From contig CANNZV010000867.1 of the NCBI GenBank assembly GCA_947561585.1, positions 1 to 64,000 on the forward strand: DNA of 64,000 nt, in the 5' to 3' direction. Positions within the stretch are counted from its first letter, which is position 1. Each line of letters starts with the position of its first letter. This DNA is from Caprella mutica. Its lineage: Eukaryota > Arthropoda > Malacostraca > Amphipoda > Caprellidae. The notes below the pieces were generated by a model that saw nothing but the letters and a program-made list of their open reading frames with translations, did not search any database and was not told where the DNA came from. Of the stretch, positions 49,210 to 59,972 are shown piece after piece. The position numbers were made by a program, and so were the translations under genes.

Positions 49210-49755
49210 GAGTTTATTACATAATATTATAGAACTAAGGTCTATGATCATTATTCAGTATAATTTGGTTCAGTATATATTTTATAATTTGTTTTTAGAG
49301 TTTTTTAGTACTCTGTGAGCAACAATTGAGCGAATCACTAATCTGATGCTCAAGAAGAAGATTGTACACTCTTTGTTTTGATTACAAATTTGAATTTTAT
49401 GCGTTTTCGGCCTTTATTTTAGATATTAATTGTTTCCTAAAGTTTATAAACGTTTCTATTATAATTTCATTCAATTGTCTACCTTTACACGAATATTAAA
49501 TGGATTTATTAAACCTAATATCTAGTTGACAATCAAAAAAAATAGTGTACATTCTTTTTCTTCAGGATGAAAATTTCCTAAATTAGAAAGTCGAAAGTAA
49601 AATAGGTTTTGTAGAGTTTTGATTATAAAAATCTTAAAAAGCATATAAAATTAAAAATATGTTACCAAATTTGATGCGGTTTGCAGCAAAATGATAAGAA
49701 ACATCAGCCTCGTTGAATAAGATAATAAAAATATTTGCTTGGAGGGGACCTTTAA
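49210..49755 (-). repeat. Inverted diverged copy of the 3890-4460 segment
   Basis: Read inverted it follows 3890-4460: TCCCCTC..AAATATTT, ATGTTTCTTATCATTTT, GTGTACACTATTTTTTTTGA-like and TTAGTGATTCGC..AATTG blocks in the same order. It has many substitutions and small indels and no coding. 48837-49209 shows nothing recognisable. Confidence 0.65.
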
Positions 49756-50203
49756 GCCAATTAGGGTCACACAGGTAAATTGCGGCACACTAACTAACTG
49801 CGGCCTCTAACAACAAACATCATTGCTTCAGAACGTATGTTAAAAACTTGAATAATAAATTATAGCATGCACTCCAGTCTGCAAAGCATGCACGATCAGT
49901 CTCCAGATATTTGATTCTTGGTGCAATTTCTCTCCAAAGATTTCCAAATTTCTCTCCAAAATGGCCAAAAATCTCAAAATACTCTCCAATAATTACATGT
50001 AATTGTAAATATATGAATTAATTAGAAAATTGTCGCCGGATAATTCAGGAGACTAATTTCAAGGCCTCAATAGTCACCGGATAAACTTCACATTTTCATG
50101 CATCTTTTGCCGACCGGCATGCAGATGCACTGCGCTTCTTTTGGTAGGTATGCGAAATTTTAATGTTATTATTTTTAAAATGTCTTAGTGATTTTCTTGA
50201 GAG

Positions 50204-50439
50204 CCAGTCTGCATTTGGTGCACAAAATTCCTCTGACTGTTTGAAAAAGCTGAAAAAATCCACCATGAATTTCCAGTAATTTGGCTGATCCACCAACATT
50301 TTACCAATTTTTCCACCGAAAATTAATTGTAACATAGGAATAAATAGCTATAAATCCACCGACTTTGCCAGAATATTATTTTCTAAGGAGAAAATTTTCA
50401 CCGACAAGTTGGTGGAACTTACCATGAAATACAATCTGG
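50204..50439 (-). mobile_element. CCAGTCTGTATTT-family MITE, inverted copy
   Basis: Ends CCAGTCTGCATTTGG and ATACAATCTGG; flanking CTTGAGAG (50196-50203) and CTTGAGAA (50440-50447) match at seven of eight positions. A truncated CCAGTCTGCAG-family copy follows at about 50505-50755. Confidence 0.8.
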
Positions 50440-50799
50440 CTTGAGAAGGCCTCAATTAAAAATAAAATGGCCGCAATTTACCTGCGTGACCCTAGTCATA
50501 CTGCCAGTCTCAGTCTGCAAGACTGCAGAAGCAGAATATGGGACAATTTGTCAATTGGCTGAGAACAGAAGCTAAAGCCTAAAAGTTAAATAGAGGATTT
50601 CTTGGAGTTCAAGAGTTGGAGAACAGTTTATTAGTTCCTGCAGTTTGGCCAGGCAGACTGCAGAATATGGAACATTTTTCCAAGACTCTCGGCAGGAGTT
50701 TTTGATTTAATTTTAGAAATTGGAGATCTCTGCAGGAGATTAGGAATTAATTCGGATCTTTCCCATTTGACTACCCCCACCAGACTTAATTTAAATTAA

Positions 50800-51435
50800 T
50801 TATTTTACATGTATTTTTGTCCATGGAATCTGAAAATCGAAACCGTTTTTTGTAGAAACTAATACTTTTTGAGATATGAGGGTTTAAAGTTATTTATTTC
50901 CTAAGCATTACTGATGGATTGAGAACTTTGAAAAAACTCGTATTTTCGTTGATATTACTTAAGCAATATAGATTTTTTACATGAAACAGTAATGTGGTTT
51001 GTTGTATCTGCTAGTTTGTTGTACTGCACACTTCATGATTGATTAGTGACCTGGCAGGGGGGCGGCACGCCCCCCGATATACATATATCGAATATATTTC
51101 CAGTTTCTGTCATATTTTCAATTTATTACTTCAATGCTGATATACATGTATTGGGGGACGTGCGTCCCCCCATACCCTCCTGCGAGGTTATTAAACAATC
51201 ATGAAGTATGCAGTACAACAAACTAGCGGACACAACAAACTACATTACGGCTATCTTTGACCAAAATTGGCCAAAAATCGTTTAAACAAGAGTTTTTCCA
51301 AAATTCCCAATCCTTCAGTATTACATAGGAAATGAATAAATTTAAACCCTCATATCTCAAAAACTATAAGTTTCTACAAAAAACGGTTTTGATTCTCGGA
51401 TTCTAAGGATAAAAATACGTATGATTTCTCCCTAT
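50800..51435. mobile_element. Foldback element with about 250-bp inverted arms
   Basis: The left arm (50800-51085: ATGTATTTTTGTCC, AAACCGTTTTTTGTAGAAAC, GAGATATGAGGGTTTAAA, TGTAGTTTGTTG-like, GGGCGGCACGCCCCCC) is repeated inverted at 51160-51435. The inner section matches the core of the MITEs at 497-852 and 36011-36397 (about 600-720). No coding. Confidence 0.82.
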
Positions 51436-51499
51436 GTAATTGAAGAACTCAAAAAAGATGTCATGAATTCGCCAATAAAATTGCGAGGAGGGACATGCT

Positions 51500-52780
51500 T
51501 TATTACCTGGTGTGTATTTGGTGCAAAAAATCTCACCGACTTTTTCAAGAAGCTGGAAAAATGAATTTTTACCAAATATTTCCATTAATTTGGCTGATGA
51601 CTGATCTTCAAAGATTTTCCCAATTTAGCCACCAAAAATTAATGGTAATACCTATAGGAATAAGTAGCTAAAAATCCACCGTCTTTGCTAAAATATTTTT
51701 TCCCTTATGAAATTTTTTCATTATTTTCCCTTTTTGCTCTCCAGGGAAATATTATAACATTAACTAATCAATTTAACATGTAAAGATAGAAATAAAATTA
51801 TTTCTGTTCACCAATAATCTTGTTAAAGTAAAATAAATGTCACTAAAACTAATAAAACTTCCTCGGTTACTAATTATGCACAGGTAGCACAGTGGTTGTC
51901 AGCCTGTCAGGCCTGTACACTAATAGATTTATAGTGAGAAAGCAACAAAGACTGAGTTGATTATCATGGATATGTACATGTATGGTAGTGCTGCTAGTGC
52001 ACAGTGCACACCAGTCTCTTTTTGGTGCACAGGAACCAACTGACTTCATCAACATTCTGAAAAAATCCACCAACATGTTCCCAATATTTTAGATGATCCA
52101 CCAACATTTTTCCAATTTATCCACCATAAATTAATGGTAACATAAGGATAAATAGCTAAAATTCCACTGACTTTGCTAGAATATTATTGCAAAAAAGAAA
52201 AAATTTCCACCAACAAGCCGGTGTAATTTACCATTAAATACAGACTGGGGTGCACACACGGGCTGTGAGCAAGAAAGAGCGGAGTTAGTCTGAAAGAGAA
52301 AATTGTTGATGATGGTTTCTATGAAACAAGTTGAAAATGGTAGCCTAGTCAATGTAATATCACACAAAGTGTCAGTGTGTTGGATAGAGTCAGGTAAAGA
52401 ATTCAGCTTGTTGTGGCTTATTCACTCTTTATGGCAGTCAGGCGCAAACTGCAAGACTAATGACATCTTTTAGTATGTGGTAGCTCTCACCTCACATCCT
52501 ACAATCTTTCCTTTTTTCTCTTTTTGATGTGCAGGCACCTTAAGGATGTAATCTTACAGGAAAAACAACTATCCTAAAACTTCTATAGGTTTAAAACGAG
52601 TTCAATTACCTTTCACTATTTGCAAATGTAATAACTGGAATTTAAATTGAGAAGAGTCGTCTGGGGACTGTGGGAGTATGAACATGAATGTTTGAGTCTG
52701 TAACAGTGCAGGAGGGTGACCATGTGTGGGACTGTGTGAGTGTACCTAGTGATGCTAATTTTTTATCTTTACTCTACATT
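51500..52780. other. Region upstream of the RABGAP1-type gene
   Basis: A truncated CCAGTCTGTATTT-family copy at about 51520-51705. A complete inverted copy at 52011-52248 has near-perfect 8-bp flanks AGTGCACA / GGTGCACA. The stretch 52257-52780 shows no coding. The untranslated first exon and promoter of the gene probably lie in or beyond it, but I cannot place them. Confidence 0.55.
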
Positions 52781-52875
52781 CCAGACTACCATCAGAACCT
52801 TTCAATAAGTTGAAGTGCAGCAATGCAAGTAGCTGTATGGTGCTAGTGAAATAGTTCTAATTGTAACACTCTCCC

Positions 52876-55800
52876 ATGGAGGAGACTGTGAGCATCACTT
52901 CTAGTGGCACGGTTTCTGCAAACAGTGATGACTTTGAGATGCTCTCTGCACCTTCTTCTCCTCCAGAAGTGCTTCCCTCAGTCACCACTGGTGATGAGAA
53001 AACTGCTCAGGTGATAACAAAACCAACCGCTGCAACTTCTTCCAATCCAGGCAAATCTCAACCGCAGTTGGATATTGCCAATAATGGAAGCATGGCAGAC
53101 TTACACAAACAAATGAATGAGGTAGGTAATTCTGACATTTTTGAGTTGAGCTTTCTACTTTGCATTCATTAAATTAATTCCTTGTTATGTTTCATTTTTG
53201 AGCATGTTTGCAAGATATTTTAATATTTTAAATAAATTATCTTTTTATCAATCTTTGTCTTCATTAGCTTGTCTAAATGCTATCTATGACTAAAAGACTA
53301 ATTTATTTCATACTTTATTTGACTAATTAGGTGAGGGAAAGTGTTAATATTTCATTTTCTGAATAATATAACTTATTTGTTTCTTTTGCTCATATAGAAT
53401 GTATGTAATCAGGTTCTCCGAGACACCAAAAGCAACCCTTCCGACTGCATCACCCGAGAAGATGATCCTGCCATCCTCAAGTCACTTGATGCAACTCCTG
53501 AGAGTAACCTGGCCTCTCCTCTCATACAAACTAACAGTGAATGCATCAAGGAAGATAAGGAAGAAGAAAAAATACCAGGTTACTATCAGATTTCAAATCA
53601 TGTTCTAATTTTAGTAGCTAGCTCTGGTATTGTAAATCATCACTATTTAAATTGCTTACCTAGTTTTATTAGGCTTATATATGAAGAACAAAGTCCAGGT
53701 AGCTATTAGCTAAAGTGTTTTCAGAAAAATAAATAATTTGAAAATGGATTTAGCTCTACTCTGTTTAGCTATATAATTTATATTTCTTAATATTTAGTAT
53801 TTACTGCAAATATTTTACCTATTGTTATTTAGAGAAAATATATTTTACCTTGACAGGAAAAAATCATTCAGATGAGCCTTCTTCTGACCCTAAAAGTTCT
53901 CCCCATTCCCTGCTGATGAATGAAAGCAAAGGCAACACCGCAGACAATCCTAGCAGTGAAGAGTACACCATCTTCAACAGGGTGTACTACCTAGGGGCAG
54001 CATCCATCTCATTTGAATGTCCCCTCATTGAGATCTATCACAACATGTCCATCCTCTTCAGTCAAGTGAAGGAGCAGGCCATACAAGTGTCTCTCTCAGT
54101 CCCTTCTCATTCAGAGGGATTTGTTATGTAAGTTACACCTCTATAAAAGATAATAGCTATGCTCTTATAACAGACAGGCATTGACTGAATGGTGTCAGAG
54201 ATATTTCAAAGATTCATTCTTTGTGACTGACCTGATAAGTTTCTTCAACTCTTCTTTTCAGAATATATGATGCTCTCAACAAGAGTGAGATGACAAAGTA
54301 TCAGATTCACTTGATTCGTAAGTGTATCAAGGGTAAAGAGGATTCCCCCGAAAGTTCCTGCTTTGCCTTCATGACTAATGTAGGTACCAGTCCTGCCACC
54401 TCCATCATGCAGTGTCACGTCTTCAAGTGTCAAATTCCCGAAGCAGTGAGTACTGACTTTCTCCTGGTCAATTCTTCTGACAGGAGCCTCACAACAAACT
54501 TATTAGTTTGGAAATTAATATAGATAAACGGGAGAATATTTTCAATTTTGATATTATCAGTTAATTGACATACACTATACTGAAGGAAAAACTTAGTTCG
54601 TGTAGCTAACTACATTATTGTGACATTTCAAATTCAACTTCATCAGTCATTACCTAATAATCAAGTTAATTTGCTAATGTGAAATCTATTAGATGTGCAT
54701 TTTGTGTTGATGAAAATCTCAATAGGCAATTTTCATCAAATTATATTAAACATTATTGATAATCACTGAATTGCATTTTAAAATAGAATTAAATATGATG
54801 TCCACATTAAGGATGTTTGTTCAATTCTTGTTCTTGATGCTCTGCATTTTGTTTCCTTTTGACATTATCAACATGTCCGAAGCAGACTCCTACTAAGTTT
54901 ACATTCTCCTCAGTTATATAACTCGATATGAATTGACTAGCTACAGCTATAAGCATATAGCTGCATTAGTTACTAGCTACTTTAATTTTAAAACAATAAT
55001 GTGCAAGTATCATTTTGTCGATGTTCTTGTGAATTTAATTTGTACAAGCAGCTAATTATTTAATTCCTAACCAGGCTGGACGCATTGTTGAGTGTTTTGG
55101 CTCAGCTTTCCACCGTCTTCCTAAGTCTCTGACAGCTTCCAAGACTAGCAGCTCCTTCAACTCTGGGGGTGTGACTGACGGCGCCTCTCAGTTCATGTTC
55201 GATGTTGCTCTCGAAATAAAGGAGGAGGATAGCAAAGTGAGTTGAGAATACAAACTCATATATCACCGTGAATAGTTCTACTAGACATAGATTATTGGTA
55301 GTTAGTCTCATTGGAATAATTGGTTTTGAAAGATTATCTGTGACACACATTTTCAGTTAGTGTATGTTTTGAAAATTGTATAGAAATTACTAAAATATTT
55401 TATGAAATTGAATAAAAATAGAATTTGTACTTATCTCAATTTTGTCAATTATATGTGACGTCACTTGTAGCCATTTCTAATTGCAATAATATAGCTTCTG
55501 TATGGTATAAAATTTATTTTTACTGTTCATAACTTGAAGTTAAATTCTAATGTTCTTTCTACCGCTTTAGGGTAACTTCTAATGTTCTTTCTACCGCTTT
55601 AGGGTAACTTCTAATGTTCTTTCTACCGCTTTAGGGTAACTTCTAATGTTCTTTCTACCGCTTTAGGGTAACTTCTAATGTTCTTTCTACCGCTTTAGGG
55701 TAACTTCTAATGTTCTTTCTACCGCTTTAGGGTAACTTCTAATGTTCTTTCTACCGCTTTAGGGTAACTTCTACACTGTTCCCCGAGACAAGGAGTACTT

Positions 55801-58800
55801 CAAACTGCGGTGCAATGTTGAGAAAGAGCTTCAGATCACAGTGACCCCCTCTCCCCCCAATGGGGTGGGGGTACCGGGGCAGCAGTCCTCCATTGGCAGT
55901 CCTGGTGACAGTCTGAGCATCTACAGGTGCTTTGGTCTGCTCATTGCTAATGGCCACAACGTGAAGAATGCGGACATGAACCTACTGGAGATAGTGAGTA
56001 GTGAACCTATTGGAGATAGTGAGTAGTGAACCTACTGGAGATAGTGAGTAGTGAACCTACTGGAGATAGTGAGTAGTGAACCTACTGGAGATAGTGAGTA
56101 GTGAACCTACTGGAGATAGTGAGTAGTGAACCTACTGGAGATAGTGAGTAGTGAACCTACTGGAGATAGTGAGTAGTGAACCTACTGGAGATAGTGAGTA
56201 GTGAACCTACTGGAGATAGTGAGTAGTGAACCTACTGGAGATAGTGAGTAGTGAACCTACTGGAGATAGTGAGTAGTGAACCTACTGGAGATAGTGAGTA
56301 GTGAACCTACTGGAGATAGTGAGTAGTGAACCTACTGGTATGATATAATAGTTTGGTAATGTTTCATTATTTTGCAATGTTTAGTTTCTTGATTTCTATG
56401 ATGAATAACAGCAAGTTGGTGATTGAGTTCACTCACTACTTTCAATGTTTTTCATTAGCTACTTTTCATCACTGAATTTCAAACATAGTAACTAACTCTT
56501 TTAGGTAATTGTCTCGCATTTCAAACTAAATCTTAAGAGTTGTGGCAATTTTTCAGGTCTCCAACTCCAACACTGCTCCTGCCTCCATCTCTCAGAACTC
56601 TCCCCTTCTTCCTTGCAACAAGGGGGCCTATGTGGTGAGTGGCAGGTGGGACCCTAAGGACCCCATATTCGGTCCCTTGAACCAAGAGTCCCCCAAAGAT
56701 GGCAAGGTGCTGATGTCAGTTGCTGTCGATATGGTCATGAGTGAGTACACACTCAACATGTATTTATTTATTTGCATAGGATTTATTCATCTCAAATGCA
56801 AGGATTACAAGTAAATGGTCAAATTATCACAAGTTTGTTTGTGATGATAAATTAATTGCTAATAAGCAATAATGGCCTTCTCTTTAGGGACTATTCACAA
56901 TGGAAATAGTTAACAGATTATATTAAATTTTCCCTCTTTCCATTCGTTGTTCAATGTTGTCCTATTTGTCAGAGGGCATTCAAGAGCCTGTGCGTTTTGT
57001 TCTCAACACCAGAGTGCGCATCTACCCTCAGAACGAACGGTTCTGGTACTTCACCAAGAAGCCTCTCATCCACCTCTTCTCTTTGAATCTGCAACAGGTA
57101 AACTAACGCCTTACTAGTGAGAAGTTGCAGAGAAACTAGTGTAATGTATGCATAGTGATAGCAAATGGGACCATGAGAGTTAATGTGTAAGGAATTAGTT
57201 AGTTCCTATTGTTCCACAGTTACGATTAAGTACTAACATTTCAGAACAATAAATTTGGTGTCTCCTCTTTAGGCTGACATGAGTTCCTCTAGTTCTTCTC
57301 TTGAGACTCAGTACACTGTAGTGGCAGTGAGTAACATGGGTGAGGTGGAGAGACTGAGGCCTTTACTCACCAATGGACTTTCCTTGCCTCTCAATCTGTC
57401 CTCACTCACCTCATCTACTCTCTACAGCAGCTTGTCTGGTGAGTAACTCACAACCCTAATGAAGGAGAATATCCATAGCTGTGTGTGATATTAATTAGTG
57501 AGGGAAATAGTCTTACTGTCTAGAGATCAAGTTCAATAATAGTACTGAGTGTTGTAAGTGTATTCATTTTCCCTTTAGGTGGTCGTTCCCCCTCCATTGC
57601 GTCCATAGACACCCCAGGGGGTGAGGATAGTGATGACGATGAGCCCCTGCTTAGTGGTTCTGGGGAAGTGTCTAAGGAGTGTTCTCAATCAGAGTTAGAC
57701 CAGTGGAAACTGGTACTGCCTAAGTGGCAGACTAACCCTGCTGTCTACCCTAAAGGTATCTCTTTACCCTAAAGGTATCTCTTTACCCTAAAGGTGTCTC
57801 TTTACCCTAAAGGTGTCTCTTTACCCTAAAGGTATCTCTTTACCCTAAAGGAATCTCTTTACCCTAAAGGTATCTCTTTACCCTAAAGGTATCTCTTTAC
57901 CCTAAAGGTGTCTCTTTACCCTAAAGGTGTCTCTTTACCCTAAAGGTGTCTCTTTACCCTAAAGGTGTCTCTTTACCCTAAAGGTATCTCTTTACCCTAA
58001 AGGTATCTCTCTACCCTAAAGGTATCTCTCTACCCTAAAGGTGTCTCTTTACCCTAAAGGTGTCTCTTTACCCTAAAGGTGTCTCTTTACCCTAAAGGTG
58101 TCTCTTTACCCTAAAGGTGTCTCTTTACCCTAAAGGTGTCTCTTTACCCTAAAGGTGTCTCTCTACCCTAAAGGTATCTCTCTACCCTAAAGGTATCTCT
58201 CTACCCTAAAGGTATCTCTTTACCCTAAAGGTATCTCTCAAGTTAGACACCTGATATATATTCTAACTTCTTCTGTTTGAGATAGCTAAATAAATTATAC
58301 TTATATATTTTTCCCTTTTTAATTTTCAGAGGTGACTAAACTGGTGCGGAGAGGTGTACCAGAGGCGCTGAGAGGAGAGGTGTGGCAACTTCTGGCAGGC
58401 TGCTCTAACGACGACACAATGATGGAGAACTACCGCATGCTACTGACGAAGGAGTGCCCAGTGGAGCAGGTTATCCTGAGGGACATCAACAGGACTTTCC
58501 CCGCTCACGAGTTCTTCAAAGAGTCTGGTGGGTGTGGTCAGGAGGCCCTTTACAAGATCAGCAGAGCGTATGCAGTGTATGATGAGGAGCTGTCCTACTG
58601 CCAGGGACTGTCCTTCCTTGCCGCGGCTCTACTCCTGCACATGCCTGAAGAACAGGCGTTCTGTGTTCTCGTGAAGATCATGTCTGACTACGGCTTCCGT
58701 AACTTGTTCAAGGATGGCTTCGAGGTGCTCAATCTTCGTTTTTATCAGCTGGATAGACTGATGGAAGATCAGGTGAATGATGTGTACAATCACTTCCAGG

Positions 58801-59972
58801 ACTATGGTGTCGCCACTCACATGTTTGCCAGTCAGTGGTTCCTGACGCTCTACACCTCCAAGTTTCCTCTCTTCATGGTCTTTCATTACCTGGACTTTTT
58901 CCTCCTGATGGGCTTTGACTCTGTTTTCCAAGTAGCCATTGCACTTCTCACCCTCTCCCGCAAAGATTTGACTGCTTTGGACTTTGAGGGCATCATGAAA
59001 TACTTCAGAGTTACTCTGCCTAAGAAATATCGTAACGAAATGAACGTGCGCAGTCTCTTCAAGTTAGCCACCTCCATCAAAGTCAAGAAACTAGAGAAGT
59101 ACCAAAGGGACTACTTGCTCATGAAGGGACAGGAGACGGACGAAAACCTCTCTGTGAGACTCGAACAGGAGAACAGAAAGCTTTTGGAGGAGAAGTTACG
59201 CCTGGATGCTGAGAATGATGTTCTTGCAAGGAGAATAGACCTCCTGGAGGAGTCCAGTGAGAGGGCCAATAGGGAGATAGTTGTCCTGAAGAAGGCGAAT
59301 GTGGAGGCGGAGCAAGAGAAGCAGAGACTGACTCTAGAAACATCACAAGTGAAAGAATTACTGAAGAATGAGGTGATGATGAGTGAGTCGGAGCAGAAGA
59401 AGTCAGTAGCGATTGTGTCAGAGTACAAACAGATCTGTCAACAGCTCTCAACGAGAATTGAGAGCGAACACAAAGAGCACCAGAAGACTCTGAATGACTT
59501 GAAGGTGCGTGCCAGCAGTTGTCAGGCCAGTGACTGCACCTGTAAGCACTTACTGTTGCCTGAGCAGCAGACAACCTCTAGCTTCATTGACCCTCTGAGT
59601 GTAGCTGCGGCAGAGGAGCAGTTCACCACGAGAGGGCAGGTGAAGGCCCTCACTGAGCAGGTGCGGGAGCTAGAGCTGCAACTGGCGCAGACCAAACTCA
59701 GTCTGGTGGAGACGCAGTGCAAGAATCAGGACCTCACACACCAACTCAACTCCACCATGTCTGAACTGCAAACTAACAAGAACACTTGGTTCCAGAAGAC
59801 CCTCACCTCAATATCTGGTCTGAAGGAGAAGACCCCATCCACTAGCTCTCAGGCACCTGGTCTGGTGTTTCAGAATACCAGACCCACTAGTCCCTCAGTG
59901 AAAGCTACTGAGACGCACAGTCGCACCGCTTCCTTGGACTCTACCAATTCACTGCCCTCTACGCGAATATAA
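52876..59972 (+). CDS. RABGAP1: RABGAP1-type Rab GTPase-activating protein (PTB + TBC + coiled coil)
   Basis: Predicted to stimulate GTP hydrolysis by Rab GTPases at membranes. Coding exons: 52876-53121, 53398-53578, 53857-54127, 54262-54445, 55075-55236, 55763-55993, 56557-56740, 56973-57097, 57273-57438, 57579-57755, 58330-59972. Phases match throughout, giving 1189 codons (vertebrate RABGAP1 is near 1070). An acceptor at 52784 suggests 52785-52875 is 5' UTR. Acidic disordered N-terminus (to about 155); PTB/PID domain about 160-345 (YTIFNRVYYLGAASIS, ESSCFAFMT); kinesin-like/DUF3694 region about 350-530; acidic DDDEPLLSGSGEVSKEC; TBC domain about 650-865 (GVPEALRGEVWQLLAGC). Both catalytic fingers are present: arginine in RDINRTFP (about 697) and glutamine in YCQG (about 734), so it should be active. 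Coiled coil about 910-1110, and a WFQKTLTSI tail. Three splice sites lie in tandem arrays. The paralogue RABGAP1L is the alternative name. Confidence 0.95.
55550..55773. repeat. 32-bp array of a 3' splice site, 7 acceptors
   Basis: The unit GGTAACTTCTA + atgttctttctaccgctttag contains 11 exon bases and the complete acceptor with its pyrimidine tract. AG dinucleotides end at 55570, 55602, 55634, 55666, 55698, 55730 and 55762. Only the last leads into GGT AAC TTC TAC ACT (GNFYTVP); every earlier acceptor reads GGT AAC TTC TAA and stops after three residues. Confidence 0.97.
55978..56339. repeat. 25-bp array of a 5' splice site, 14 donors
   Basis: The unit AACCTACTGGAGATA + GTGAGTAGTG contains 15 exon bases and the donor. 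Units start every 25 bp from 55981 to 56306, and a partial unit ends at 56339. The first donor (exon end 55993) keeps the frame (LLEI|VSNSN). The second donor shifts the frame, and the third and later ones include an in-frame TAG. One unit has CCTATTGG; the others are identical. Confidence 0.97.
57746..58239. repeat. 19-bp array of a 5' splice site, 26 units
   Basis: The unit TACCCTAAAG + GTATCTCTT (or GTGTCTCTT) contains 10 exon bases and the donor. Twenty-six units run from 57746 to 58239; one (57841) has GA in place of the donor GT. The first donor (exon end 57755) joins AAA G to AG GTG (YPKEVTK). Any later donor puts CCC TAA in frame and stops translation. Confidence 0.97.

Noticed and set aside
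55561..55762. Interstitial telomere repeat (TTTAGGG)
   Set aside because: There is only one TTAGGG per 32-bp unit, not a tandem hexamer. The match overlaps the splice acceptor, which alone explains part of it.
58629..59722. Minus-strand open frames opposite the last RABGAP1-type exon (100, 105 and 151 residues)
   Set aside because: These are shadows of the real TBC/coiled-coil coding strand. They are serine- and cysteine-rich as expected for antisense reading.
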